A DNA stretch of 64,000 nucleotides, from assembly GCA_028583605.1 (NCBI GenBank), contig CM053328.1, positions 8,572,782 to 8,636,781 of the forward strand. Direction: 5' to 3'. Positions 23,192 to 34,499 of the stretch are shown here, in pieces (positions within the stretch are counted from its first letter, which is position 1; each line of letters starts with the position of its first letter). Source of the stretch: Dastarcus helophoroides (lineage: Eukaryota > Arthropoda > Insecta > Coleoptera > Bothrideridae). The position numbers and the translations under genes are program-made. The notes under the pieces are model-generated. The model worked only from the letters and a program-made list of their open reading frames with translations. It was not told where the DNA came from and did not search any database.

Positions 23192-23462
23192 GGTGGAACG
23201 GCCTGTCCTTGGTTATCTTTAAAACTTGAAATGCAGAACTTGTCCCCTGAAACCAAGAAAAATTAAAAAACACAACAAAGGTTGCTCTAACGCGTTTCGA
23301 TAGCGAAGGTATCATCTTCAGAGAGATACTACCTGTATCTCTCTGAAGATGATGGCTTGGTTGTCGAAAGGCGTTAGAGCAACCTTTGTTGTGTTTTTTA
23401 TCTTTCTTGATTTCAGTGAACAAGTTTTATATTTCAATTTTTGGAGACCAGTCCGTTCCACC
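23192..23462. mobile_element. Penelope family-2 inverted dimer (complete palindrome)
   Basis: Arms of about 130 bp run from GGTGGAACGG at 23192 inward, and from the centre outward to CCGTTCCACC at 23462. Each arm carries a hammerhead-like core: on the minus strand GAAGATGATACC...GCTATCGAAACGCG, on the plus strand CTCTGAAGATGATGGC...GTTGTCGAAAGGCG. It is flanked by T-rich DNA on the left and an A run on the right. Confidence 0.75.
23337..23383 (+). ncRNA. Hammerhead-like ribozyme core, family 2
   Basis: CTCT (stem I), CTGAAGA (matches CUGANGA), T, GATGGC-TTG-GTTGTC (stem II with wobble pairs), GAAA, GGCGT, T, AGAG (stem I partner). One extra U lies between the core and stem II compared with the classical fold. 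Here the stem-III palindrome ACGCGT is altered to AGGCGT. Activity is uncertain. Confidence 0.4.
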
Positions 23463-24332
23463 AAAAAAAAAACGGGTGTAAAATTAACTGAAAATTTTAA
23501 AATTATTTCAGTAAATTTTATTTAATTCATTAATCCTACCTAATTAAACTCGTATATAAATTTCAAGTGACGCGGAGCAAGTTGTCTTTTTATTTATAAA
23601 CATTTTGTTTCCAAACAAACCCAACGAAAATAAACAAGCCGTTGGCTTCTGCTCTTAAAGTGCACGGTGCCTTCAGCCCCAAAGATAACTGCAGCGAAAT
23701 AAATTAGAGACCCGCATGCTATCAGGCACGAACAAGGAGATACGCTTATGAAATTATCTAAGGACGATGACATATTTTATCTACCTCTCGCTGGAGGTTC
23801 CACTAATGAAATTAGGAAGGGTTTTGTCAAAATTAAATTCATCCGAGATCATCCCGGCTAAATTAGACATAGTAAAAAGTTTAATAGTTTTTGAAATTGA
23901 TATTAAGCGAGCCAAATCGACGTAAGTATATTAGGGAAGATGAAGCTAGCGAAATATAACTGAAAACTGAAAGCGCGTTCCTTTCAAGCGTAATATCTCG
24001 CAGATAAGCCGAAAGCTGTGTCCAAGCGTTAAGGTGCTTTATGAATTGTCTTGACCATTTAATTTAGTTAATATGGCTCTTGGTAATCGTAGCAAATTTT
24101 AAGTGAATTTATACAATAGTTGAAGTTGCCATTTGTTAAAAATGAAGCCGTCGAAGTCTAAAGGGGCCAACAATAATTTTTCCAAGTTTAACCGAAAATT
24201 TGGTTTTATTGTTACGATTGCAGATCTGACAGACTACATACAATTTGTGTTGCTTCAAAATTTCACAACAAATAGTTTTAAGAAAAAGTCGAAATTTTAT
24301 AAGAATTTTCCCCATTTTGAAATAAGAGTTGA
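23463..24332. other. Complex, probably unique intergenic DNA
   Basis: Less repetitive than its neighbours, with normal base composition around 23570-24060. No exon-like frame with good splice signals was found; short frames at 24133-24411 overlap on both strands and are not convincing. Confidence 0.4.
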
Positions 24333-25703
24333 TATACAGGATGGACCATAAGTAATGGTACACAGAGCAATGGTGGATTTTTCGAATAAAAATAATGTGA
24401 TTTAGATACATTTACCTTATACCAAAAGTTGATATTAACGGAGATACAGGGTGCCAAAGTTGAAAAAAAAATTCGATTTTTTCCTATAATGATGGAATAA
24501 ATTGTAATATAAGCACGAAATTTGGCACAAAGTTTCTTAAGTTGACAAACCCTAATTTGCTAACATATTAGCAATAGCTGATAGGGGGTGCTACCTGCCC
24601 TATCCTGCATAATTCTAAATCATCATAACTTTTTTATGCACCCATGTATATTAATTTTAAATGGGTTATTTTATTTTTACGTAAAAAAGGTGTACTTTCT
24701 GAAAGTTGATACGAGCAATCGTTTCCAAGATATTTGCCTTTAAAGCTTGACGTGCCTTGTTTTTAAATTACTAAGATATTAAATCTTCGAAGTAGGCTTG
24801 AAAAAAAAGTAATCATAAGACAGCTTTGAAACTAATTTATGTCAAATATTACTTTGCTGATAATATTATTACCTAAATTTTGAAAATTTTAATAAAGAAA
24901 ATCCAAAAAATTAAGACGTAATTTATTTTCTAACATAGAGATTTGAGATATGAACTCTGAGTCCGCACAAGAAAATTTTAATAGTCTGGGTGGTCAAAGC
25001 AGATATTTGGAGATAAATTTCAATAAAAGACACCCAGATTTTTAGTTGTTTACAATCCCTTTACATGAAAAAGGTCATTTCCCACATATTTATTTTTGAA
25101 AATAAATTTTGTTTTGGTATTTTATTTAAATTTGCTGTGTAATATGTTTAATAATAATGTCAGTAGAGTAATATTTGATATAAACTATTTTGGAGTCAGT
25201 TTTATTACTTTTATTTTGAAATCCACTGCGAAAAATTCACATTTGCATAATTTAAAATAAACGTACGGCAAACTTTGAAGGCAAATATCTTGAAAACGGT
25301 TGCTTGTATCAACATTTAGAAAGTATACCTTTTTTAAGTAAAAAATGTAGGTTAACAAAAATATTCATTTAAAATAAGTGTACACAAAGGCACATAAAAG
25401 TTATGATGCTTTAAAATATTACAAGATGGCGCAAGTGGCGCCCCCTATGAGTTACTGACAATCTGTTAGCAAATTAGAATTTCTTGACCAAAGAAACCCC
25501 CCTATGCCAAATTTCTTGTCTATAGTGAAATGTGTTCACCAGTTATGCAAAAAAATCACAATTTTTTTTCAACTTTGACACCCTGTATCACTGTTAATAT
25601 CAACTTTTGGTATAAGGTAAATTAAATGTGGCTAAATCACGTTATTTTTATACGAAAAATCTACTCTTGTTCTATGTACCATTACTTATGGTCCACCCTG
25701 TAT
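24333..25703. mobile_element. 1.37-kb palindromic foldback element
   Basis: The ends read TACAGGATGGACCATAAGTA on the left and TACTTATGGTCCACCCTGTA on the right. Inverted similarity runs nearly to the middle (arms about 680 bp); landmarks include TTATACCAAAAGTTGATATT, CTAATTTGCTAACA and TCAAATATTACT. The flanks offer TA on both sides. No ORF. Superfamily unassigned; the ACAGGGTG-type terminus is common among insect non-autonomous elements. Confidence 0.75.
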
Positions 25704-25729
25704 AAAAGAGTAAACATTTTCAAAAAAAT

Positions 25730-28630
25730 TGAAAAATTTCGTAAAACGCCCTAATTTTGAAAAAAATTAAAAATTTCTCAAAAGAACGGAAATTTTCAAA
25801 TTAATCTGAAAATTAAAAAAATATTCAAATAATTTCAAATTTCCGAAAATCAAAATTTTCTAAAAAATAAATTTGGTAAAAAACCATAATTAAAAATTTG
25901 AATAAAAATTTGTAAAATTTGAAAAATAGTTAAATTTTGAAAAAATGTCAAAATATTTAAAAGCAGAAACTTTCAAAAAAAAAAGATAAAATTTTGGAAA
26001 AAGGTACTAAAACTGACAAAAAATTTAAAACTTAAGTCAAAATCTCATAAAAAATTAAAATTTTTGAAATTTTCTAAAACGTGAAGATTTAAAAAAATAG
26101 CAGACGCGGTATTTTAGGAAAAGATTCACAATTTAAAACTTAAAAAATAGTTGACATCTTAAAAAGTAGTTGACATTTTGAAAAGTGTCGAAATTTTAAA
26201 AAATATCTAAAACTTTATTTCGAAAATTTGAAAAATATAATGCGAGTTGTTTAAAAAATAAGATCGACGACATATTCAGAAAAAAGTAAAAAGTTTAAAT
26301 AAATTCGGAAATTTTAAAAAAGTTTAAATATTCGAAAAATATCAAAATTTTCAAAAAAATTGGGATGTTGAAAAAATCATATAGTATATCTTACCTAATT
26401 TTTAAAAAAATTAGTATTGAAGAATAGCAAATATTTTTTAAAAAACCAAAGAAAAATTAGGTTTAATAAAAACAAATTTTTAAAAAATGCAAAAATTAAG
26501 AAAAACATTCAAATAATTTCAAATTTTGGAAAATCAAAATTTTAAAAAGTGTAGAATGATTTTCAAAAAATATTTATATTTCTAAGAAGCAAAATTTTCG
26601 AAAAATGTTACAATTTTTGGAAAAAGGCAGAAATTTGAAACAAAATTCGAAATTTTTAAGTCAAAATTTAAAAGAAAATTCAAAATGGAATAGTTTTCCA
26701 AAAATTCGAAATTTGTTAAAAGAACGAGTTTAAAAGTTTTAAAAAATAAGTCGAAAATTTTAGAATTAGTTTAAATTTTGGAAAATGTCGAAATTATTAT
26801 AAAAAGTTAAAATATAAACAAAAATCAAAGTTTTTAAAAATAACTGAGATTTTCGAAAAAGATATTTATTTAATTTTTAAAGAGTCTACATTGGAAAAGT
26901 CAGAATTTTCAAAAACCTAATATTTTGAAAAATTTCAAAATTTTCATAAAAACAGTTGAATAATTTAAAAACAGGTGGTCATTTTCAAAAAAATTAAAAC
27001 GTTTGGAAAAATTGTCAAATAATTTATAATTTTCAAAAATCAAAATATTGAAAAGTAGATACATTTCCAAAAAATATCCGAAGTTTTAAGAAGCGAAATT
27101 TTTTAAAAAATTGTTACGGGCTTATCGGTTCGAATTGATTACACGTGATGGATTATACCCACTTGGCTCACAAAACAATTGACAATTAACTCACTTATTA
27201 TTGACTTCTACTAACTCACTAATTACACTGATTCTAACTGACTGACTTGAGGGAAAGCTGACCGCCTTTTATAGTTTTGGCCCTCGGCTTCTAGAACTTT
27301 TCGGCAGATAGGGCTTATCGTTCCCGAAATTTCTGGAACACTTATCTGCCATTTGTTTCTTTATCGCGGCCGCTTTCCCCTTATCAGATCCTTCTAGAAA
27401 CTTTTTTTATTTACTAAATTATACAATTCTGTTCTAAATTCTATTCCATCTATTAACATTGCGTTACGAAAATGTTAAAATTTCGGAAAAAGGCAAAAAT
27501 TAAAAAAAAGTTGAAATTTCCAAGTCAAAATGTTAACAATTGTCGAAATTTTCGTAAAATAATAAATAATAATAATAATAAATAATTTTTTTCAAAATTG
27601 AAAAATTCACAAAGTTGAAATTTTTGGAAAAATTCGTATAATTTTATAATCAGCCGTCCTCAATTATTTGTACTTCTCTTCAACCGGTAAAAATTTGAAA
27701 AATATGTTTTTTGAAATATCTTCAAATTTGTTATATCAGTTTTAAGTTTTCACTTCTGTCGGTAGTTCCCATAACTGCTCAATTTTTTTTTCACCGTTTT
27801 GACTATATAAAGTTATACGAATTTTTTCAACATTTCAAATTTGTGAAAATTCAAATTTTTGAATTAAAAATTCGACATCGTTTAAAAGACAAAGTTTTAA
27901 AGTTAAAAAAAAGAAATCGAAACTTTTGTTGAGAAATAAAAATCTACATTTTTAAACAATGCCAAAAAATTTAAATAACGATAATTTTAAAAAAAGATAC
28001 AATTTTGGAAAAGGCGAAATTTGAATAAAACATCGAACTCTAATTTCAAAAATTTCAAAATTTTCAAAAAAGTGACGTTTTTTAAAAGAAAGTGGTAATT
28101 TTGAAAAAAAATTGTAAATTCTTTTTGATCTAAAAAAATCGAAACTTTAAAAAATAGTCAAATTTAGTCGAAATTTTGAAAAATATCCCAAACATTTAAT
28201 TGGAAAATTTAAAAAATATAAGGCGAATTGTTAAAAAATTCTCAAAGATTTTGAAATTTTAAAGTCGAAATATTAAAAAAAAATAAAAATTTTAATAAAC
28301 TCAAATTTTGAAAAAATTTCAAATTTTCGCAAAAGGTTAAAATTTAAACAAAATTCTAAATTTTCAAAAAAGTTGACATTTCGAAAAAAAACCTTATCAA
28401 TTTTTGAAAAAATATTGGAAAATTTGCAAAACAAAACTTGATATTTCGCAAAAAAATTCAAAATTTTCTAAAAAATTCAAAGATTTTAAAAAGCGCCTTA
28501 AAGAAAAATTAAAATTAAAAAAAAAACAAAATATTTCAAATAAAACTTTGAAAAATGTCGACATTTTTATAAAAAGTTGAAATTTTTAAAAATAATCAGA
28601 TTGAATTTTCATAGTCGAAATTTGGTCAAA
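25730..28630. repeat. Degenerate A-rich array
   Basis: AAAATTT(T)CAAAAA/GTCGAAATTTT-type repeats with A on the plus strand, interrupted by the LTR-like element at 27112-27458. No gene. Confidence 0.65.
27112..27458 (-). mobile_element. Putative solo LTR
   Basis: A compact 347-bp block of normal complexity inside an A-rich array. The ends read TGTTACGG...TATTAACA (TGTTA...TAACA inverted termini). On the minus strand it has a core promoter-like CTATAAAAGGCGG followed about 30 bases on by TCAGTCAGTTAG. GTTACG occurs just inside the left end and just outside the right end, so the target duplication and exact ends are ambiguous. A lone Ty3/gypsy-type LTR fits best; no internal gag/pol is present. 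Confidence 0.5.
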
Positions 28631-28664
28631 GTTTGTATAATTTTAATATCAAAATGTTGAAGTA

Positions 28665-28745
28665 CAGAACTTGTCCCCTGAAACCAAGAAAGATTAAAAA
28701 ACACAACAAAGGTTGCTCTAACGTGTTTCGCAAGCCAAGCTATTT
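28665..28745 (-). mobile_element. Penelope family-2 fragment
   Basis: CCCCTGAAACCAAGAAAGATT through GCTCTAACGTGTTTCGCAAG matches the inverted arm of the other copies. Truncated in the hammerhead region. It marks the point where the array flips from A-rich to T-rich. Confidence 0.7.
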
Positions 28746-28759
28746 TTTTTTCGATTATA

Positions 28760-31320
28760 GGCCTTTTCCAAAATTTCAGATTTTTCAAAATCTCTATTTT
28801 CCTTTTTTTTGGAAACTGGTAAAACCTAAAAAATATGACTTTAAAAAACGAAGGTTTTTAAAAAGTCCGACATTTTCTTAAAATTTAAAATTTTCTTTGA
28901 ATATTCTTTCTTTTTCAAATTGTTTTAAAAAGCTTGACTTTTTGTAAATTGCAAGTTTTCATAAATGTCTCGATATTTTTCAAAATTTCAACCTTTAAAT
29001 TTACGACTTTGTTAAAAATTTTTTGCGGAATTTTAACTTTCTTTTAACCTTTCCAAATATTTTGGTAACATTGACTCTTTTTTATAAAAATTTTAAATGT
29101 ACGATCTCAAAATTTCGGGATTCTTGGAAATCTCGACTTGTCATTTTTTTGAAAATTGATAAGACTTTAAGAATTATGACCTTTAAAATCTGGAGGTCTG
29201 ACATTTTCTTAAAATTTAAAATTTCTTTTAAAAATTCTTTCGTTTTCAATTTTTTTTAAAAAACATGAATTTTTATAAATTGCAACTTTTTATAAATATT
29301 TCAATATCTTTTAAATTTCAACCTATAAATTCACGACTTTTTTGAAAATTTCGTTGAAATTTTTGACTTTTTTTTCAGAATTTTAAGTTTCTTTTAAACG
29401 TTTCTGAATATTTTGGTAGTCTAGACTTTTTTTTATTAAAGATTTGAAATGTACGACCTCAAAATTTCAGAGTTTTGGAAATATCGACTTTTCATTTTGT
29501 TGAAAACCGGTAAGACCTTAAGAATTGTGACCTTTAAAATCTGGAAGATTTTAAAAAGTCCGACATTTTCCCAAAAATTTAAAATTTCTTTCAAAAATTC
29601 TTACGTTTTCAATTTTTTTAAAAAGCTTGACTTTTTATAAATTGTAACTTTTCATAAATATTTCGATATTCTTCAGAATTTTAAGTTTCAAATTTAGGTT
29701 TATTAGATTTATTTAACATTTCTACGACCCAGTTTGGTAATATTTAAAGTTTTATTGTTTGTTTCAAATTTAGGTTTATTAGTTTTATTTCACATTTCTA
29801 CGACCCAGTTTGGTAATATTTAAATTTTTATTGTTTGTTGACAATATTCTAAAACAGTTTTTGAAATATGACTTTGTGATATCTAAATATATTTAAAACG
29901 TCACCTCATGATAGTTGACAAAAAATAAGTTTATTTTACATATTTTAAATTTACATTTTTAAAAATTTTGTTGAAATTTTTGCCTTTTTGCAGCATTTTA
30001 CCCTTCTGTTAAACCTCTCAAATTATTTTGATAATCTTGACCTTTTTTATTAAAAATTTGAAATGTACGACCTCAAAATTTCAGATTTTCCAAAAATCAT
30101 CATTTTTTTGAAAACTGGTAAGACTTTAGGACCTTTAAAATCCGGAGATTTTTAAAAAGTCTGAAATTTTTTCAAAATCTAAATTTTTTCAAAATCTAAA
30201 TTTTTTCAAAACCTAAATTTTTTTTTTAAATCCTTAACATTTTTAAATTCTTTTGAAAAGCTTGACTTTTTACAAATTGAAACTTTTCATAAATATTTGG
30301 ATATTTTTCAAAATTTTGACCTCAAAATTTACGACTTTTTTAAACATTGTTTTGAAATTTTCAATTTTTTTTCAGGATTTTAATTTCCTATTAAACATTT
30401 AAAAATAGTTTGATAATCTTGACTTTTTTGTTGGAAATTTTTATAAATATATGAACACTTTTCACAATTTAAACTTTTAAATGCACGACTTTTTACAACA
30501 TTGATTTGAAAATTTTGCTCTTTCCCAAAACTTTCACTCTTTTTTTATTATCGACGTGCGACTTAAAATTTTTTGACTTTTATGAACATTTCGATGTTTT
30601 TCGAAATCTAGAAATTTTTAAAAAGTTACTATTTCAATTTTCGGCTATTTTTCAAAATTTCGACTTTTCTAAAAATTTCGAGTATTTTTCAAAATTTCAA
30701 TATTTATTTCAAAATAATTGACTTCTTTTTAAGTAACAAGATTTTTGATAACTGCGACTTTTAGAATTTCAACCATTTGAAAGTTTTGACATTTTTTAAA
30801 TTTTTGAATTTATCATTTGAAAATTTTAATTTTTTAAAATATTGACTTATCAAAATTTCGTCTTGTTTTAGGATTTTTGATTGTTTAAAAATTTTGATTT
30901 TTCAAATACTATTTTTATAAATTTCGAGTGTTGTTGCATAATTTAAACTTTTTTCTGAATATTCCACAATTATACCATCAATGTTCAGTTTTTTTCCAAA
31001 TTGTCTGTCTAAAAGTTTGACTTAATGTCAAAGTATTAAATCTGATGTTGAAATTTTTACTTTTTTTTTCAAAGATTTAATTGTATGTACCAAATTCAAA
31101 TATTATCATTTTCAATTTTACGCGAAACCCAAAAATTTAATTTTTCTGAAACTCTATATATATTTCTCAAAATTTTGGTTAACTTGAAATTTTAGCTCAG
31201 GGATTTTTAATGGATTGAAAAATTTCGGTCCTAATCCCGAAAATTTTACTTTTTTCAAAATTTTGAGTTTAAACTTAAAACTGCCATATATGTTTTTTCA
31301 AAACTTGGAATTTTTTTCTA
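28760..31320. repeat. Degenerate T-rich array
   Basis: T-rich counterpart of the array on the left. It contains two or three recognisable longer modules (for example AAAATGTACGACCTCAAAATTTC at about 29095, 29445 and 30060, and a direct duplication of TACGACCCAGTTTGGTAATA at 29725 and 29800), so a higher-order tandem unit of a few hundred bases exists. Confidence 0.65.
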
Positions 31321-31342
31321 TATAATTAACACTTTCATTTTT

Positions 31343-31987
31343 ATGCAAGAAGAACGCAACCTAGACTACAAATTCATGCAGTCCTCCAGGCGTGTATAGT
31401 GAATTATAGGTAGCTGAACTACCAACAGTTGAAACACTGCCACCTAGCGAAGCGGTTGCTCTCTAGGAGAGTTCCCAGAAGACAAGGATTCTATAATGCA
31501 CAGACCAATAGGTTTGAACATTTATTAGATTCGAAGTTTGGAAACCGGTATTTGGTTTCCAAACTTCGAATCTAATAAATGTTCAAACCTATTGGTCTGT
31601 GCATTATAGAATCCTTGTCTTCTGGGAACTCTCCTAGAGAGCAACCGCTTCGCTAGGTGGCAGTGTTTCAACTGTTGGTAGTTCAGCTACCTATGATTCA
31701 CTATACACGCCTGGAGGGCTGCATGAATTTGTAGTCTAGGTTGCATTCTTCTTGCATACGACATTGTTGGCGATGGCCATAGTTTCTCTATGGACCAATA
31801 GGTGGTAGTACTAAAGAGTAACTGGCTTGACGCCTGTGAATGTTTTAGTACTTACTTGTTGGAACATTTATTAGCATTCGAGTTGGATATACCAAACTGA
31901 CGAGATCTAACAAGATCGAAACCGGTATTTGGTTTCCAAACTTCAAATCTAATAAATGTTCAAACCTATTGGTCTGTGCATTATAGG
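31343..31987 (+). mobile_element. Retrozyme-like Penelope family-1 insertion with complete monomer
   Basis: Flanked by perfect 12-bp direct repeats ACTTTCATTTTT (31331-31342 and 31988-31999). Inside, about 31343-31545 is an inverted copy of about 31551-31752, joined head to head almost exactly at a predicted hammerhead cleavage site (after 31550). The stretch 31551-31927 is one whole 377-nt unit between two GGTA/TTTGG sites, followed by 60 nt of the next unit. No protein is encoded. This matches what is known of animal retrozymes and Penelope pLTRs: tandem hammerhead-bearing monomers, odd inversions, target-site duplications. Confidence 0.8.
31868..31955 (+). ncRNA. Hammerhead ribozyme (type I), family 1
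   Basis: The core is complete. Stem I is ACCAAA (31891-31896) with TTTGGT (31928-31933), extended outward through TTGG/CCAA and ATTAG/CTAAT pairings with an internal loop. Next come CTGACGA (31897-31903), stem II GATCT-AACA-AGATC (31904-31917) and GAAA (31918-31921). Stem III is only ACC/GGT (31921-31926) with no loop, so it should fold well only between two adjacent monomers. The cleavage triplet GTA ends at 31927. All invariant residues are present. The 43.4-kb copy has the canonical GTC at the same place. Confidence 0.75.
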
Positions 31988-31999
31988 ACTTTCATTTTT

Positions 32000-33160
32000 G
32001 TAACAAATTTCGACTATATATATAATCTTAAAAGTTGAGACAAACTGTTCTTTCAACATAAATTGGAATATTCGATTTTTCTTGACTAAATTTTAATCTC
32101 AGATTTTACTTTTTTCTGGTTGTTCTCTTATAAACTCAAAACTCTGATCTTTTGTGGAAATGTTCGCCTGATTTTCGAAATTTCGAAATTGTTCTTGCAC
32201 TTTCGGTTATTTACAAACATCAACTTTTTTCTCATAATCGAAGTTTGCACTTTCGATTGTTATTTTTATCTGAAATTTTGATTGTAAAATGAAATTTTCT
32301 TGAACATATTTGTTTCGCTGAAAATTTTGACTTTTCAAAAATTCAAAATTTGGATATTTTTAAAGATTTTTTTCAAAATTTAGACCTATTTTTAAAATTT
32401 TGAAATTTCTAAAATTTCATATATTTTTTCTTTAAATTTTGATTGCCTTATAATTTACATATTTTTTAAATTTCATGTATCTTTCAAATTATTATTTAAG
32501 CATAAAAATTCCGATACTTTTCCCAAAATTTCAAATTTAATCTCATAAATGTCAAGTGTTGATTTTAAACAACTATAAAATTTTCCAACTTTCTGTACAT
32601 TTTGATTTTTTCAAAAATTTACTACTTCTCAAAATTTCGAGTACTTTCTGTTATAAAATGTTTGAAAAATTTTTGGTTCGATCTTGCTTCCATATTTCAT
32701 TAGAAAAAATAATTTAGGGGCAAAATTCTAATGGACATGCAGGCTGCTGAAAATTTAGGAATGCCCTTAGTCATATGGAAATATTTTTTTTGTGAAACAC
32801 AATTTTGGAGACAAAAGTAGATTTTGTACGTTGCTTTTCTACGAAAGTGTAACTATAAACCATAAAACCGATTTCCATAGCAGTATGCGCTTTTGGTTTT
32901 ACCACCGATTTTATTCTTCAAAACGCGTAAGACACCATTTTTCGCCCTCACACTTTAATTATGTTTTGGAAATTTTGAATACGGTTGAAATTTTATGGCC
33001 GAAGTCGTAATTTTAACAAAAAATCGAAATTTCAAGAAAAAAGGTTTTCTGAAAAAATGTCCAAATTTTGAGATGGCAATCTGCATTTCGAGATTAAAAT
33101 TTAGCGAAAAAACTTGAAGGTTTGAGAAAAATTTAAAATCAAAAAGTATATTTTTTAGTC
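32000..33160. other. AT-rich spacer, partly array
   Basis: T-rich array character from about 32060 to 32690, then mixed sequence. No credible exon or repeat partner. Confidence 0.4.
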
Positions 33161-33745
33161 TTTTAACTTCGTGACGGACTATTCAAGTAAATAGCCTTTT
33201 AACTTAATTTATTTTCAGCGAAATAGCGTCAGCACTATTTGTGTTTAATGTAAAAGTATTTCCGCAATACGATACAAACTCGTTTCTATCTTTTCGCAAA
33301 CATTTATCATCGCTGTCACCTTCTATTACATCGAAAACAAATTTACAGCGAAAAATAATATCAATAATACATGAATACCGTCTAAGCGTAATAAAAACAA
33401 TTCAATTCAATGCGCTCCTTTTATTTCGCCGCCTCCGCCGTCACGTGCCGGGGATCGCGACGCCTAACATTATCTAAAGGCGTCGAAAGCTTCTCCCGAA
33501 GGCGCCGCATTAAGTCATTAAATAACGGAAACCAATTAGGGACCTCCTTGGTGTCACAGTACCTTGCTCTCTTGGGAAATCTTTCAGTAGTCCCGACGAT
33601 ATTCACAAAGTGAAATGACAGCTCTCCCTCCGCGCACTTTTCCCCAATTTCATATATTCAAACTTGGCGTGTTCTGGGACCAAGTTTCGACGTGCGTCGA
33701 AACGGAAAAGCCCCCGCGACTTAACGGAAGTTGTCACCGATATTG
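33161..33745. other. GC-richer, probably unique region
   Basis: Around 33415-33720 the base composition rises well above the surroundings, with many CpG (GCCGCCTCCGCCGTCACGTG, GGGGATCGCGACGCC). Overlapping frames of 60-80 codons exist on both strands, none recognisable. It could be a CpG-rich regulatory region or an unrecognised exon. Confidence 0.35.
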
Positions 33746-33747
33746 AT

Positions 33748-34000
33748 AATAGTAATATTATATAAAAATTCCATGCAAACTGAAACTGCGAGTGTTTTTT
33801 ACTTCTGTCTACGGAGACTTTTTTTCTATAGAACTTCCAAACTATGGAACTCGTTACCGAAAGGAACTTTCCCCAAAAATTACAACCTATTCTTGTTTAA
33901 GAAGGCAGTCCATCGTTGTATGTCGTTGTTTTCGCATCCTACTTGCAGTGTTTTGAAGGCATAAGTGGGGTTGCCCTTTGCGAGTGGATTAAACTTAAAA
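33748..34000 (+). pseudogene. CR1-like retrotransposon 3' end
   Basis: Encodes FYRTSKLWNSLPKGTFPKNY and LFKKAVHR, the C-terminal end of CR1/Jockey-superfamily reverse transcriptases, and ends with the 3' terminal sequence GCGAGTGGATTAAACTTAAA. The same 3' end occurs at 38096-38300 and 42395-42502. 5'-truncated, as usual for target-primed copies. Confidence 0.7.
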
Positions 34001-34499
34001 AATCCGCTTTTGGAACTACATACTATACTTCAGTAGCTTTAAAATATCTGTTTTATTGTTTCTTTTAGACATTTTGAGAATATTTTCATTGCTGGTTGAG
34101 TGTTTTATATTTATTCTCTACTCTGCAACTTTTTTCCTTCCTTCATGCAATAACGAACTGTGTAGTAATTAATTTGTAATTAACAGCGATAATCTGAGAT
34201 AAGCTTCGTGAAGCCTATAAATAACGTAATTTTTTTTTCAATTTATTAGGGGAGACTCGCCTATGTAAATAAAATAACTCATACGTATGTATTAAGTCCA
34301 GTTTTCTCTAGAAGTTGAATAATTGGGAACGAGTAAACGAAATAAATAGATACGAACTGCCTCGAGATAGTTGAAATTCGATGTCAATTCTAAGGTTAAA
34401 CTTTTCACTAATTTTTTAGGAGGTTATTAATTTACTGCATAAAAACTCTATATGCTCGTAGGTTTATTAATTTATAAAATATTTACACTTTTATTGCTT
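34001..34499. other. 3' flank of gene C
   Basis: AT-rich non-array DNA. On the minus strand an AATAAA lies about six bases after the stop of gene C (34500). Nothing else recognised. Confidence 0.35.

Noticed and set aside
31343..31752. Simple MITE interpretation of the 200-bp inverted repeat
   Set aside because: The inverted arm is only part of a longer insertion with 12-bp duplications and a hammerhead monomer, and other copies are not palindromic.
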